From the NCBI GenBank assembly GCA_019828595.1, contig JAHQRK010000022.1, forward strand, positions 1,444,572 through 1,508,571: 64,000 bases of DNA, read 5' to 3'. Within the stretch, counting starts at the first letter, position 1. Each line of letters opens with the position of its first letter. The position numbers and the translations under genes are program-made. This document shows, one piece after another, positions 10,510-23,472 of this stretch. The notes beneath the pieces were generated by a model, which saw only the letters and a list, made by a program, of their open reading frames with translations, searched no databases and was not told where the DNA came from. The stretch comes from Aphanomyces cochlioides (taxonomy: Eukaryota; Oomycota; Saprolegniomycetes; Saprolegniales; Verrucalvaceae).

Positions 10510-11622
10510 TCCTTTTTCGACCCAAATCAACTTTTTTTGCTTCCCGAATGATATCTCGGCCAATATTTTCTTCCCAACACACGCTATCTCTTATGGCACC
10601 TCACATGCTCTTCTTCAACCGCATCACAACCCGTCATCCCCGCACGCCGACGAAATGCGTGTAAAATGACAAAAGTACTAGACTTTGCGTCTCCATTTCT
10701 CATCCATGAGGCAAGTGTACCAATCATAAAACACGCATAAATAGAACAGTTCAAACTGGACTTTCACCGAGACCCTGACACGACAAATATTCCATCTCAG
10801 TTTCACTTCAGAAAGGACGATTTTAAATCCTCATTGACTTGGAGGGGACGCTACTTGAGAAACCCTTCCAGTCATTCCTTACTCTCTTCAAAGCAACAAA
10901 CTTTTCCAAAATGGACCCAACTTAAACTTAACCACACTAAACAAATCTCAACAACAGGTAGCTCCAAAGAAACAGCGATTCGTTCAAATGAATACACAAT
11001 CGTATCAACCGAGCGCTGGATAGACACATCCACTCGACCTCAGAGTATGTCTCTCAAAACAATGACAGACAAGATGGAAGAGAGCATCCAATTGGACCGT
11101 TGGAACTTATTATAGATTCCAAGATACATATATGTAGATGATTACAGGAGGTCCATCGTTCCCTGTGAGTTTGTGTGTTTAGACTCGTTTTTTGTGGGAG
11201 GGGGCGATGATCCGCTTTTGGTTTGAAATGAAAGTATTTGAATAGGTCTACGAGAGGAGACAAACTTTTTTCTCCCAAGCCCTTCGAGTATTGCATGTTG
11301 GCGAGGACTGACCACTCAGTTTGTCTAGGCTTTGGTTGCGAAAATAGAGTGCGCTGAAGGATTTTTGTGTCCAGAGTCGTCGTGAATGGTATGGAAACAG
11401 ATCACAGACGTGGAGAGAGGAGATGATGTTTGTGACTTGTGAGGTCGAGTCTATCGTGGGCCGTGTGGTGACAGGATGTTAGTATAGGCGATGTTGTTGT
11501 GTGTGCTGACGTGATGGGTTTGGCGTTGAATGTGTGACAAGGATAGTGTTCCAATGGTTGTGAGAGGGTGCTGGTATGTGATTGATGTGAATGATGAGCA
11601 AGGTAGGCATAGTAGACATGGA

Positions 11623-12068
11623 GGTCTTATAGTGTAGCGGTTATCACGTCTCCTTGACGTGGAGAATGAGGGGGGAAATTGGCTCAGTGGTAGAGCACAC
11701 GCTTCGTAAGCGAGAGGTCACCGGTTCGATCCCGGGCTAGGACGAGGGATTTGCAACCCCTCCACCCCCCCTGTCCGAAAGCACGGTATTTAATGGGATG
11801 TATGTAATCGGGAAACTTAAGTGCGCCTCGAACTTACAAGAGAAGGATTGTCCGGAAGCGGTTACCGGAATGAAAGTGTCAGTTTAATGTGGCCGTTCTG
11901 TAAAAACGTGTCGAATCGCTGTACTACCGAAAAGGTAGAACTATCAAGACAAAGCCGTTAGACCTGGTCCAGCTGAGTTAAAGTAGTTCATATCCACTAT
12001 AACCTAGGTAATATACTCAATAAACCTTGACGTGGAGAAGGTCCCCGGTTCAAGTCCGGGTAAGACCA
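11623..12068 (+). pseudogene. tRNA-Val split by SINE copy 4
   Basis: 5' half 11623-11666, 3' half 12025-12068. Marker base T at 11547. Confidence 0.92.
11667..12024 (+). mobile_element. SINE copy 4 (358 bp)
   Basis: Common form, with the 15-bp duplication at 11652-11666 and 12025-12039. Confidence 0.9.
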
Positions 12069-13181
12069 TCCTTTTTCGACCCAAATCAACTTTTTTTGCT
12101 TCCCGAATGATATCTCGGCCAATATTTTCTTCCCAACACACGCTATCTCTTATGGCACCTCACATGCTCTTCTTTCAACCGCATCACAACCCGTCATCCC
12201 CGCACGCCGACGAAATGCGTGTAAAATGACAAAAGTACTAGACTTTGCGTCTCCATTTCTCATCCATGAGGCAAGTGTACCAATCATAAAACACGCATAA
12301 ATAGAACAGTTCAAACTGGACTTTCACCGAGACCCTGACACGACAAATATTCCATCTCAGTTTCACTTCAGAAAGGACGATTTTAAATCCTCATTGACTT
12401 GGAGGGGACGCTACTTGAGAAACCCTTCCAGTCATTCCTTACTCTCTTCAAAGCAACAAACTTTTCCAAAATGGACCCAACTTAAACTTAACCACACTAA
12501 ACAAATCTCAACAACAGGTAGCTCCAAAGAAACAGCGATTCGTTCAAATGAATACACAATCGTATCAACCGAGCGCTGGATAGACACATCCACTCGACCT
12601 CAGAGTATGTCTCTCAAAACAATGACAGACAAGATGGAAGAGAGCATCCAATTGGACCGTTGGAACTTATTATAGATTCCAAGATACATATATGTAGATG
12701 ATTACAGGAGGTCCATCGTTCCCTGTGAGTTTGTGTGTTTAGACTCGTTTTTTGTGGGAGGGGGCGATGATCCGCTTTTGGTTTGAAATGAAAGTATTTG
12801 AATAGGTCTACGAGAGGAGACAAACTTTTTCTCCCAAGCCCTTCGAGTATTGCATGTTGGCGAGGACTGACCACTCAGTTTGTCTAGGCTTTGGTTGCGA
12901 AAATAGAGTGCGCTGAAGGATTTTTGTGTCCAGAGTCGTCGTGAATGGTATGGAAACAGATCACAGACGTGGAGAGAGGAGATGATGTTTGTGACTTGTG
13001 AGGTCGAGTCTATCGTGGGCCGTGTGGTGACAGGATGTTAGTATAGGCGATGTTGTTGTGTGTGCTGACGTGATGGGTTTGGCGTTGAATGTGTGACAAG
13101 GATAGCGTTCCAATGGTTGTGAGAGGGTGCTGGTATGTGATTGATGTGAATGATGAGCAAGGTAGGCATAGTAGACATGGA

Positions 13182-13254
13182 GGTCTTATAGTGTAGCGGT
13201 TATCACGTCTCCTTGACGTGGAGAAGGTCCCCGGTTCAAGTCCGGGTAAGACCA
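13182..13254 (+). tRNA. tRNA-Val (GAC), intact copy 7
   Basis: Identical sequence. It opens a run of five consecutive intact units (13182-17998), the longest such run in the window. Confidence 0.93.
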
Positions 13255-14367
13255 TCCTTTTTCGACCCAAATCAACTTTTTTTGCTTCCCGAATGATATC
13301 TCGGCCAATATTTTCTTCCCAACACACGCTATCTCTTATGGCACCTCACATGCTCTTCTTTCAACCGCATCACAACCCGTCATCCCCGCACGCCGACGAA
13401 ATGCGTGTAAAATGACAAAAGTACTAGACTTTGCGTCTCCATTTCTCATCCATGAGGCAAGTGTACCAATCATAAAACACGCATAAATAGAACAGTTCAA
13501 ACTGGACTTTCACCGAGACCCTGACACGACAAATATTCCATCTCAGTTTCACTTCAGAAAGGACGATTTTAAATCCTCATTGACTTGGAGGGGACGCTAC
13601 TTGAGAAACCCTTCCAGTCATTCCTTACTCTCTTCAAAGCAACAAACTTTTCCAAAATGGACCCAACTTAAACTTAACCACACTAAACAAATCTCAACAA
13701 CAGGTAGCTCCAAAGAAACAGCGATTCGTTCAAATGAATACACAATCGTATCAACCGAGCGCTGGATAGACACATCCACTCGACCTCAGAGTATGTCTCT
13801 CAAAACAATGACAGACAAGATGGAAGAGAGCATCCAATTGGACCGTTGGAACTTATTATAGATTCCAAGATACATATATGTAGATGATTACAGGAGGTCC
13901 ATCGTTCCCTGTGAGTTTGTGTGTTTAGACTCGTTTTTTGTGGGAGGGGGCGATGATCCGCTTTTGGTTTGAAATGAAAGTATTTGAATAGGTCTACGAG
14001 AGGAGACAAACTTTTTCTCCCAAGCCCTTCGAGTATTGCATGTTGGCGAGGACTGACCACTCAGTTTGTCTAGGCTTTGGTTGCGAAAATAGAGTGCGCT
14101 GAAGGATTTTTGTGTCCAGAGTCGTCGTGAATGGTATGGAAACAGATCACAGACGTGGAGAGAGGAGATGATGTTTGTGACTTGTGAGGTCGAGTCTATC
14201 GTGGGCCGTGTGGTGACAGGATGTTAGTATAGGCGATGTTGTTGTGTGTGCTGACGTGATGGGTTTGGCGTTGAATGTGTGACAAGGATAGCGTTCCAAT
14301 GGTTGTGAGAGGGTGCTGGTATGTGATTGATGTGAATGATGAGCAAGGTAGGCATAGTAGACATGGA

Positions 14368-14440
14368 GGTCTTATAGTGTAGCGGTTATCACGTCTCCTT
14401 GACGTGGAGAAGGTCCCCGGTTCAAGTCCGGGTAAGACCA
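14368..14440 (+). tRNA. tRNA-Val (GAC), intact copy 8
   Basis: Identical sequence. T5 at 14444-14448. Confidence 0.93.
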
Positions 14441-15553
14441 TCCTTTTTCGACCCAAATCAACTTTTTTTGCTTCCCGAATGATATCTCGGCCAATATTTT
14501 CTTCCCAACACACGCTATCTCTTATGGCACCTCACATGCTCTTCTTTCAACCGCATCACAACCCGTCATCCCCGCACGCCGACGAAATGCGTGTAAAATG
14601 ACAAAAGTACTAGACTTTGCGTCTCCATTTCTCATCCATGAGGCAAGTGTACCAATCATAAAACACGCATAAATAGAACAGTTCAAACTGGACTTTCACC
14701 GAGACCCTGACACGACAAATATTCCATCTCAGTTTCACTTCAGAAAGGACGATTTTAAATCCTCATTGACTTGGAGGGGACGCTACTTGAGAAACCCTTC
14801 CAGTCATTCCTTACTCTCTTCAAAGCAACAAACTTTTCCAAAATGGACCCAACTTAAACTTAACCACACTAAACAAATCTCAACAACAGGTAGCTCCAAA
14901 GAAACAGCGATTCGTTCAAATGAATACACAATCGTATCAACCGAGCGCTGGATAGACACATCCACTCGACCTCAGAGTATGTCTCTCAAAACAATGACAG
15001 ACAAGATGGAAGAGAGCATCCAATTGGACCGTTGGAACTTATTATAGATTCCAAGATACATATATGTAGATGATTACAGGAGGTCCATCGTTCCCTGTGA
15101 GTTTGTGTGTTTAGACTCGTTTTTTGTGGGAGGGGGCGATGATCCGCTTTTGGTTTGAAATGAAAGTATTTGAATAGGTCTACGAGAGGAGACAAACTTT
15201 TTCTCCCAAGCCCTTCGAGTATTGCATGTTGGCGAGGACTGACCACTCAGTTTGTCTAGGCTTTGGTTGCGAAAATAGAGTGCGCTGAAGGATTTTTGTG
15301 TCCAGAGTCGTCGTGAATGGTATGGAAACAGATCACAGACGTGGAGAGAGGAGATGATGTTTGTGACTTGTGAGGTCGAGTCTATCGTGGGCCGTGTGGT
15401 GACAGGATGTTAGTATAGGCGATGTTGTTGTGTGTGCTGACGTGATGGGTTTGGCGTTGAATGTGTGACAAGGATAGCGTTCCAATGGTTGTGAGAGGGT
15501 GCTGGTATGTGATTGATGTGAATGATGAGCAAGGTAGGCATAGTAGACATGGA

Positions 15554-15626
15554 GGTCTTATAGTGTAGCGGTTATCACGTCTCCTTGACGTGGAGAAGGT
15601 CCCCGGTTCAAGTCCGGGTAAGACCA
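15554..15626 (+). tRNA. tRNA-Val (GAC), intact copy 9
   Basis: Identical sequence. T5 at 15630-15634. Confidence 0.93.
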
Positions 15627-16739
15627 TCCTTTTTCGACCCAAATCAACTTTTTTTGCTTCCCGAATGATATCTCGGCCAATATTTTCTTCCCAACACACG
15701 CTATCTCTTATGGCACCTCACATGCTCTTCTTTCAACCGCATCACAACCCGTCATCCCCGCACGCCGACGAAATGCGTGTAAAATGACAAAAGTACTAGA
15801 CTTTGCGTCTCCATTTCTCATCCATGAGGCAAGTGTACCAATCATAAAACACGCATAAATAGAACAGTTCAAACTGGACTTTCACCGAGACCCTGACACG
15901 ACAAATATTCCATCTCAGTTTCACTTCAGAAAGGACGATTTTAAATCCTCATTGACTTGGAGGGGACGCTACTTGAGAAACCCTTCCAGTCATTCCTTAC
16001 TCTCTTCAAAGCAACAAACTTTTCCAAAATGGACCCAACTTAAACTTAACCACACTAAACAAATCTCAACAACAGGTAGCTCCAAAGAAACAGCGATTCG
16101 TTCAAATGAATACACAATCGTATCAACCGAGCGCTGGATAGACACATCCACTCGACCTCAGAGTATGTCTCTCAAAACAATGACAGACAAGATGGAAGAG
16201 AGCATCCAATTGGACCGTTGGAACTTATTATAGATTCCAAGATACATATATGTAGATGATTACAGGAGGTCCATCGTTCCCTGTGAGTTTGTGTGTTTAG
16301 ACTCGTTTTTTGTGGGAGGGGGCGATGATCCGCTTTTGGTTTGAAATGAAAGTATTTGAATAGGTCTACGAGAGGAGACAAACTTTTTCTCCCAAGCCCT
16401 TCGAGTATTGCATGTTGGCGAGGACTGACCACTCAGTTTGTCTAGGCTTTGGTTGCGAAAATAGAGTGCGCTGAAGGATTTTTGTGTCCAGAGTCGTCGT
16501 GAATGGTATGGAAACAGATCACAGACGTGGAGAGAGGAGATGATGTTTGTGACTTGTGAGGTCGAGTCTATCGTGGGCCGTGTGGTGACAGGATGTTAGT
16601 ATAGGCGATGTTGTTGTGTGTGCTGACGTGATGGGTTTGGCGTTGAATGTGTGACAAGGATAGCGTTCCAATGGTTGTGAGAGGGTGCTGGTATGTGATT
16701 GATGTGAATGATGAGCAAGGTAGGCATAGTAGACATGGA

Positions 16740-16812
16740 GGTCTTATAGTGTAGCGGTTATCACGTCTCCTTGACGTGGAGAAGGTCCCCGGTTCAAGTC
16801 CGGGTAAGACCA
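16740..16812 (+). tRNA. tRNA-Val (GAC), intact copy 10
   Basis: Identical sequence. T5 at 16816-16820. Confidence 0.93.
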
Positions 16813-17925
16813 TCCTTTTTCGACCCAAATCAACTTTTTTTGCTTCCCGAATGATATCTCGGCCAATATTTTCTTCCCAACACACGCTATCTCTTATGGC
16901 ACCTCACATGCTCTTCTTTCAACCGCATCACAACCCGTCATCCCCGCACGCCGACGAAATGCGTGTAAAATGACAAAAGTACTAGACTTTGCGTCTCCAT
17001 TTCTCATCCATGAGGCAAGTGTACCAATCATAAAACACGCATAAATAGAACAGTTCAAACTGGACTTTCACCGAGACCCTGACACGACAAATATTCCATC
17101 TCAGTTTCACTTCAGAAAGGACGATTTTAAATCCTCATTGACTTGGAGGGGACGCTACTTGAGAAACCCTTCCAGTCATTCCTTACTCTCTTCAAAGCAA
17201 CAAACTTTTCCAAAATGGACCCAACTTAAACTTAACCACACTAAACAAATCTCAACAACAGGTAGCTCCAAAGAAACAGCGATTCGTTCAAATGAATACA
17301 CAATCGTATCAACCGAGCGCTGGATAGACACATCCACTCGACCTCAGAGTATGTCTCTCAAAACAATGACAGACAAGATGGAAGAGAGCATCCAATTGGA
17401 CCGTTGGAACTTATTATAGATTCCAAGATACATATATGTAGATGATTACAGGAGGTCCATCGTTCCCTGTGAGTTTGTGTGTTTAGACTCGTTTTTTGTG
17501 GGAGGGGGCGATGATCCGCTTTTGGTTTGAAATGAAAGTATTTGAATAGGTCTACGAGAGGAGACAAACTTTTTCTCCCAAGCCCTTCGAGTATTGCATG
17601 TTGGCGAGGACTGACCACTCAGTTTGTCTAGGCTTTGGTTGCGAAAATAGAGTGCGCTGAAGGATTTTTGTGTCCAGAGTCGTCGTGAATGGTATGGAAA
17701 CAGATCACAGACGTGGAGAGAGGAGATGATGTTTGTGACTTGTGAGGTCGAGTCTATCGTGGGCCGTGTGGTGACAGGATGTTAGTATAGGCGATGTTGT
17801 TGTGTGTGCTGACGTGATGGGTTTGGCGTTGAATGTGTGACAAGGATAGCGTTCCAATGGTTGTGAGAGGGTGCTGGTATGTGATTGATGTGAATGATGA
17901 GCAAGGTAGGCATAGTAGACATGGA

Positions 17926-17998
17926 GGTCTTATAGTGTAGCGGTTATCACGTCTCCTTGACGTGGAGAAGGTCCCCGGTTCAAGTCCGGGTAAGACCA
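17926..17998 (+). tRNA. tRNA-Val (GAC), intact copy 11
   Basis: Identical sequence. T5 at 18002-18006. Last of the five-unit intact run. Confidence 0.93.
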
Positions 17999-19111
17999 TC
18001 CTTTTTCGACCCAAATCAACTTTTTTTGCTTCCCGAATGATATCTCGGCCAATATTTTCTTCCCAACACACGCTATCTCTTATGGCACCTCACATGCTCT
18101 TCTTTCAACCGCATCACAACCCGTCATCCCCGCACGCCGACGAAATGCGTGTAAAATGACAAAAGTACTAGACTTTGCGTCTCCATTTCTCATCCATGAG
18201 GCAAGTGTACCAATCATAAAACACGCATAAATAGAACAGTTCAAACTGGACTTTCACCGAGACCCTGACACGACAAATATTCCATCTCAGTTTCACTTCA
18301 GAAAGGACGATTTTAAATCCTCATTGACTTGGAGGGGACGCTACTTGAGAAACCCTTCCAGTCATTCCTTACTCTCTTCAAAGCAACAAACTTTTCCAAA
18401 ATGGACCCAACTTAAACTTAACCACACTAAACAAATCTCAACAACAGGTAGCTCCAAAGAAACAGCGATTCGTTCAAATGAATACACAATCGTATCAACC
18501 GAGCGCTGGATAGACACATCCACTCGACCTCAGAGTATGTCTCTCAAAACAATGACAGACAAGATGGAAGAGAGCATCCAATTGGACCGTTGGAACTTAT
18601 TATAGATTCCAAGATACATATATGTAGATGATTACAGGAGGTCCATCGTTCCCTGTGAGTTTGTGTGTTTAGACTCGTTTTTTGTGGGAGGGGGCGATGA
18701 TCCGCTTTTGGTTTGAAATGAAAGTATTTGAATAGGTCTACGAGAGGAGACAAACTTTTTCTCCCAAGCCCTTCGAGTATTGCATGTTGGCGAGGACTGA
18801 CCACTCAGTTTGTCTAGGCTTTGGTTGCGAAAATAGAGTGCGCTGAAGGATTTTTGTGTCCAGAGTCGTCGTGAATGGTATGGAAACAGATCACAGACGT
18901 GGAGAGAGGAGATGATGTTTGTGACTTGTGAGGTCGAGTCTATCGTGGGCCGTGTGGTGACAGGATGTTAGTATAGGCGATGTTGTTGTGTGTGCTGACG
19001 TGATGGGTTTGGCGTTGAATGTGTGACAAGGATAGTGTTCCAATGGTTGTGAGAGGGTGCTGGTATGTGATTGATGTGAATGATGAGCAAGGTAGGCATA
19101 GTAGACATGGA

Positions 19112-19557
19112 GGTCTTATAGTGTAGCGGTTATCACGTCTCCTTGACGTGGAGAATGAGGGGGGAAATTGGCTCAGTGGTAGAGCACACGCTTCGTAAGC
19201 GAGAGGTCACCGGTTCGATCCCGGGCTAGGACGAGGGATTTGCAACCCCTCCACCCCCCCTGTCCGAAAGCACGGTATTTAATGGGATGTATGTAATCGG
19301 GAAACTTAAGTGCGCCTCGAACTTACAAGAGAAGGATTGTCCGGAAGCGGTTACCGGAATGAAAGTGTCAGTTTAATGTGGCCGTTCTGTAAAAACGTGT
19401 CGAATCGCTGTACTACCGAAAAGGTAGAACTATCAAGACAAAGCCGTTAGACCTGGTCCAGCAGAGTTAAAGTAGTTCATATCCACTATAACCTAGGTAA
19501 TATACTCAATAAACCTTGACGTGGAGAAGGTCCCCGGTTCAAGTCCGGGTAAGACCA
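19112..19557 (+). pseudogene. tRNA-Val split by SINE copy 5
   Basis: 5' half 19112-19155, 3' half 19514-19557. Marker base T at 19036. Confidence 0.92.
19156..19513 (+). mobile_element. SINE copy 5 (358 bp)
   Basis: Common form with one private change in the body, GCAGAG instead of GCTGAG near 19461. Confidence 0.9.
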
Positions 19558-20670
19558 TCCTTTTTCGACCCAAATCAACTTTTTTTGCTTCCCGAATGAT
19601 ATCTCGGCCAATATTTTCTTCCCAACACACGCTATCTCTTATGGCACCTCACATGCTCTTCTTTCAACCGCATCACAACCCGTCATCCCCGCACGCCGAC
19701 GAAATGCGTGTAAAATGACAAAAGTACTAGACTTTGCGTCTCCATTTCTCATCCATGAGGCAAGTGTACCAATCATAAAACACGCATAAATAGAACAGTT
19801 CAAACTGGACTTTCACCGAGACCCTGACACGACAAATATTCCATCTCAGTTTCACTTCAGAAAGGACGATTTTAAATCCTCATTGACTTGGAGGGGACGC
19901 TACTTGAGAAACCCTTCCAGTCATTCCTTACTCTCTTCAAAGCAACAAACTTTTCCAAAATGGACCCAACTTAAACTTAACCACACTAAACAAATCTCAA
20001 CAACAGGTAGCTCCAAAGAAACAGCGATTCGTTCAAATGAATACACAATCGTATCAACCGAGCGCTGGATAGACACATCCACTCGACCTCAGAGTATGTC
20101 TCTCAAAACAATGACAGACAAGATGGAAGAGAGCATCCAATTGGACCGTTGGAACTTATTATAGATTCCAAGATACATATATGTAGATGATTACAGGAGG
20201 TCCATCGTTCCCTGTGAGTTTGTGTGTTTAGACTCGTTTTTTGTGGGAGGGGGCGATGATCCGCTTTTGGTTTGAAATGAAAGTATTTGAATAGGTCTAC
20301 GAGAGGAGACAAACTTTTTCTCCCAAGCCCTTCGAGTATTGCATGTTGGCGAGGACTGACCACTCAGTTTGTCTAGGCTTTGGTTGCGAAAATAGAGTGC
20401 GCTGAAGGATTTTTGTGTCCAGAGTCGTCGTGAATGGTATGGAAACAGATCACAGACGTGGAGAGAGGAGATGATGTTTGTGACTTGTGAGGTCGAGTCT
20501 ATCGTGGGCCGTGTGGTGACAGGATGTTAGTATAGGCGATGTTGTTGTGTGTGCTGACGTGATGGGTTTGGCGTTGAATGTGTGACAAGGATAGCGTTCC
20601 AATGGTTGTGAGAGGGTGCTGGTATGTGATTGATGTGAATGATGAGCAAGGTAGGCATAGTAGACATGGA

Positions 20671-20743
20671 GGTCTTATAGTGTAGCGGTTATCACGTCTC
20701 CTTGACGTGGAGAAGGTCCCCGGTTCAAGTCCGGGTAAGACCA
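20671..20743 (+). tRNA. tRNA-Val (GAC), intact copy 12
   Basis: Identical sequence. T5 at 20747-20751. Confidence 0.93.
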
Positions 20744-21856
20744 TCCTTTTTCGACCCAAATCAACTTTTTTTGCTTCCCGAATGATATCTCGGCCAATAT
20801 TTTCTTCCCAACACACGCTATCTCTTATGGCACCTCACATGCTCTTCTTTCAACCGCATCACAACCCGTCATCCCCGCACGCCGACGAAATGCGTGTAAA
20901 ATGACAAAAGTACTAGACTTTGCGTCTCCATTTCTCATCCATGAGGCAAGTGTACCAATCATAAAACACGCATAAATAGAACAGTTCAAACTGGACTTTC
21001 ACCGAGACCCTGACACGACAAATATTCCATCTCAGTTTCACTTCAGAAAGGACGATTTTAAATCCTCATTGACTTGGAGGGGACGCTACTTGAGAAACCC
21101 TTCCAGTCATTCCTTACTCTCTTCAAAGCAACAAACTTTTCCAAAATGGACCCAACTTAAACTTAACCACACTAAACAAATCTCAACAACAGGTAGCTCC
21201 AAAGAAACAGCGATTCGTTCAAATGAATACACAATCGTATCAACCGAGCGCTGGATAGACACATCCACTCGACCTCAGAGTATGTCTCTCAAAACAATGA
21301 CAGACAAGATGGAAGAGAGCATCCAATTGGACCGTTGGAACTTATTATAGATTCCAAGATACATATATGTAGATGATTACAGGAGGTCCATCGTTCCCTG
21401 TGAGTTTGTGTGTTTAGACTCGTTTTTTGTGGGAGGGGGCGATGATCCGCTTTTGGTTTGAAATGAAAGTATTTGAATAGGTCTACGAGAGGAGACAAAC
21501 TTTTTCTCCCAAGCCCTTCGAGTATTGCATGTTGGCGAGGACTGACCACTCAGTTTGTCTAGGCTTTGGTTGCGAAAATAGAGTGCGCTGAAGGATTTTT
21601 GTGTCCAGAGTCGTCGTGAATGGTATGGAAACAGATCACAGACGTGGAGAGAGGAGATGATGTTTGTGACTTGTGAGGTCGAGTCTATCGTGGGCCGTGT
21701 GGTGACAGGATGTTAGTATAGGCGATGTTGTTGTGTGTGCTGACGTGATGGGTTTGGCGTTGAATGTGTGACAAGGATAGCGTTCCAATGGTTGTGAGAG
21801 GGTGCTGGTATGTGATTGATGTGAATGATGAGCAAGGTAGGCATAGTAGACATGGA

Positions 21857-21929
21857 GGTCTTATAGTGTAGCGGTTATCACGTCTCCTTGACGTGGAGAA
21901 GGTCCCCGGTTCAAGTCCGGGTAAGACCA
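21857..21929 (+). tRNA. tRNA-Val (GAC), intact copy 13
   Basis: Identical sequence. It is the last tRNA before the long LINE; T5 at 21933-21937. Confidence 0.93.
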
Positions 21930-23087
21930 TCCTTTTTCGACCCAAATCAACTTTTTTTGCTTCCCGAATGATATCTCGGCCAATATTTTCTTCCCAACAC
22001 ACGCTATCTCTTATGGCACCTCACATGCTCTTCTTTCAACCGCATCACAACCCGTCATCCCCGCACGCCGACGAAATGCGTGTAAAATGACAAAAGTACT
22101 AGACTTTGCGTCTCCATTTCTCATCCATGAGGCAAGTGTACCAATCATAAAACACGCATAAATAGAACAGTTCAAACTGGACTTTCACCGAGACCCTGAC
22201 ACGACAAATATTCCATCTCAGTTTCACTTCAGAAAGGACGATTTTAAATCCTCATTGACTTGGAGGGGACGCTACTTGAGAAACCCTTCCAGTCATTCCT
22301 TACTCTCTTCAAAGCAACAAACTTTTCCAAAATGGACCCAACTTAAACTTAACCACACTAAACAAATCTCAACAACAGGTAGCTCCAAAGAAACAGCGAT
22401 TCGTTCAAATGAATACACAATCGTATCAACCGAGCGCTGGATAGACACATCCACTCGACCTCAGAGTATGTCTCTCAAAACAATGACAGACAAGATGGAA
22501 GAGAGCATCCAATTGGACCGTTGGAACTTATTATAGATTCCAAGATACATATATGTAGATGATTACAGGAGGTCCATCGTTCCCTGTGAGTTTGTGTGTT
22601 TAGACTCGTTTTTTGTGGGAGGGGGCGATGATCCGCTTTTGGTTTGAAATGAAAGTATTTGAATAGGTCTACGAGAGGAGACAAACTTTTTCTCCCAAGC
22701 CCTTCGAGTATTGCATGTTGGCGAGGACTGACCACTCAGTTTGTCTAGGCTTTGGTTGCGAAAATAGAGTGCGCTGAAGGATTTTTGTGTCCAGAGTCGT
22801 CGTGAATGGTATGGAAACAGATCACAGACGTGGAGAGAGGAGATGATGTTTGTGACTTGTGAGGTCGAGTCTATCGTGGGCCGTGTGGTGACAGGATGTT
22901 AGTATAGGCGATGTTGTTGTGTGTGCTGACGTGATGGGTTTGGCGTTGAATGTGTGACAAGGATAGCGTTCCAATGGTTGTGAGAGGGTGCTGGTATGTG
23001 ATTGATGTGAATGATGAGCAAGGTAGGCATAGTAGACATGGAGGTCTTATAGTGTAGCGGTTATCACGTCTCCTTGACGTGGAGAAT

Positions 23088-23372
23088 CTGTGCCTGAAAG
23101 ACAAAGTCCACCGTTGGCCCAATTGCAATTTAATCACGGACGCCTCCTTGATTAAATTAATTTCCAGTCCTGCTGCTGGAAACCTGGTGCAACATCATAA
23201 AATTGAAGAAGAGTTGAGCCATATTGTGAAAGATCTGGCACTCCAAACAATTGACCCTACGAAGTGTTTTGACTCGGATACTGATGCCTTGTTAACTTTA
23301 CTTCCGGACGAAAAGGCTCCTGAACTCGACTACAAAGAACTTGGCGATGGTGACAATGCAGACTCCAATTGA
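23088..23372 (+). pseudogene. ORF1 remnant of the LINE (C-terminal ~94 residues)
   Basis: The frame is open from the first full codon of the element to a TGA at 23370-23372. Its only in-frame start would be a GTG in the flanking tRNA half, so it is a truncated ORF rather than a gene. The peptide has a hydrophilic, acidic C-terminus ending DGDNADSN and no recognisable zinc knuckle or RRM in what is left. By position, 100 bp before ORF2, it should be the end of the nucleic-acid-binding ORF1 protein, which is a family-based inference. Confidence 0.6.
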
Positions 23373-23472
23373 CTCGCCAACACACAAAATCAATTAAAAC
23401 CACAATCACCACACCCCGACCCAAACCAACACAACGACTTGAAGTCAAAAAATCAAAACCCAAATATTAATC

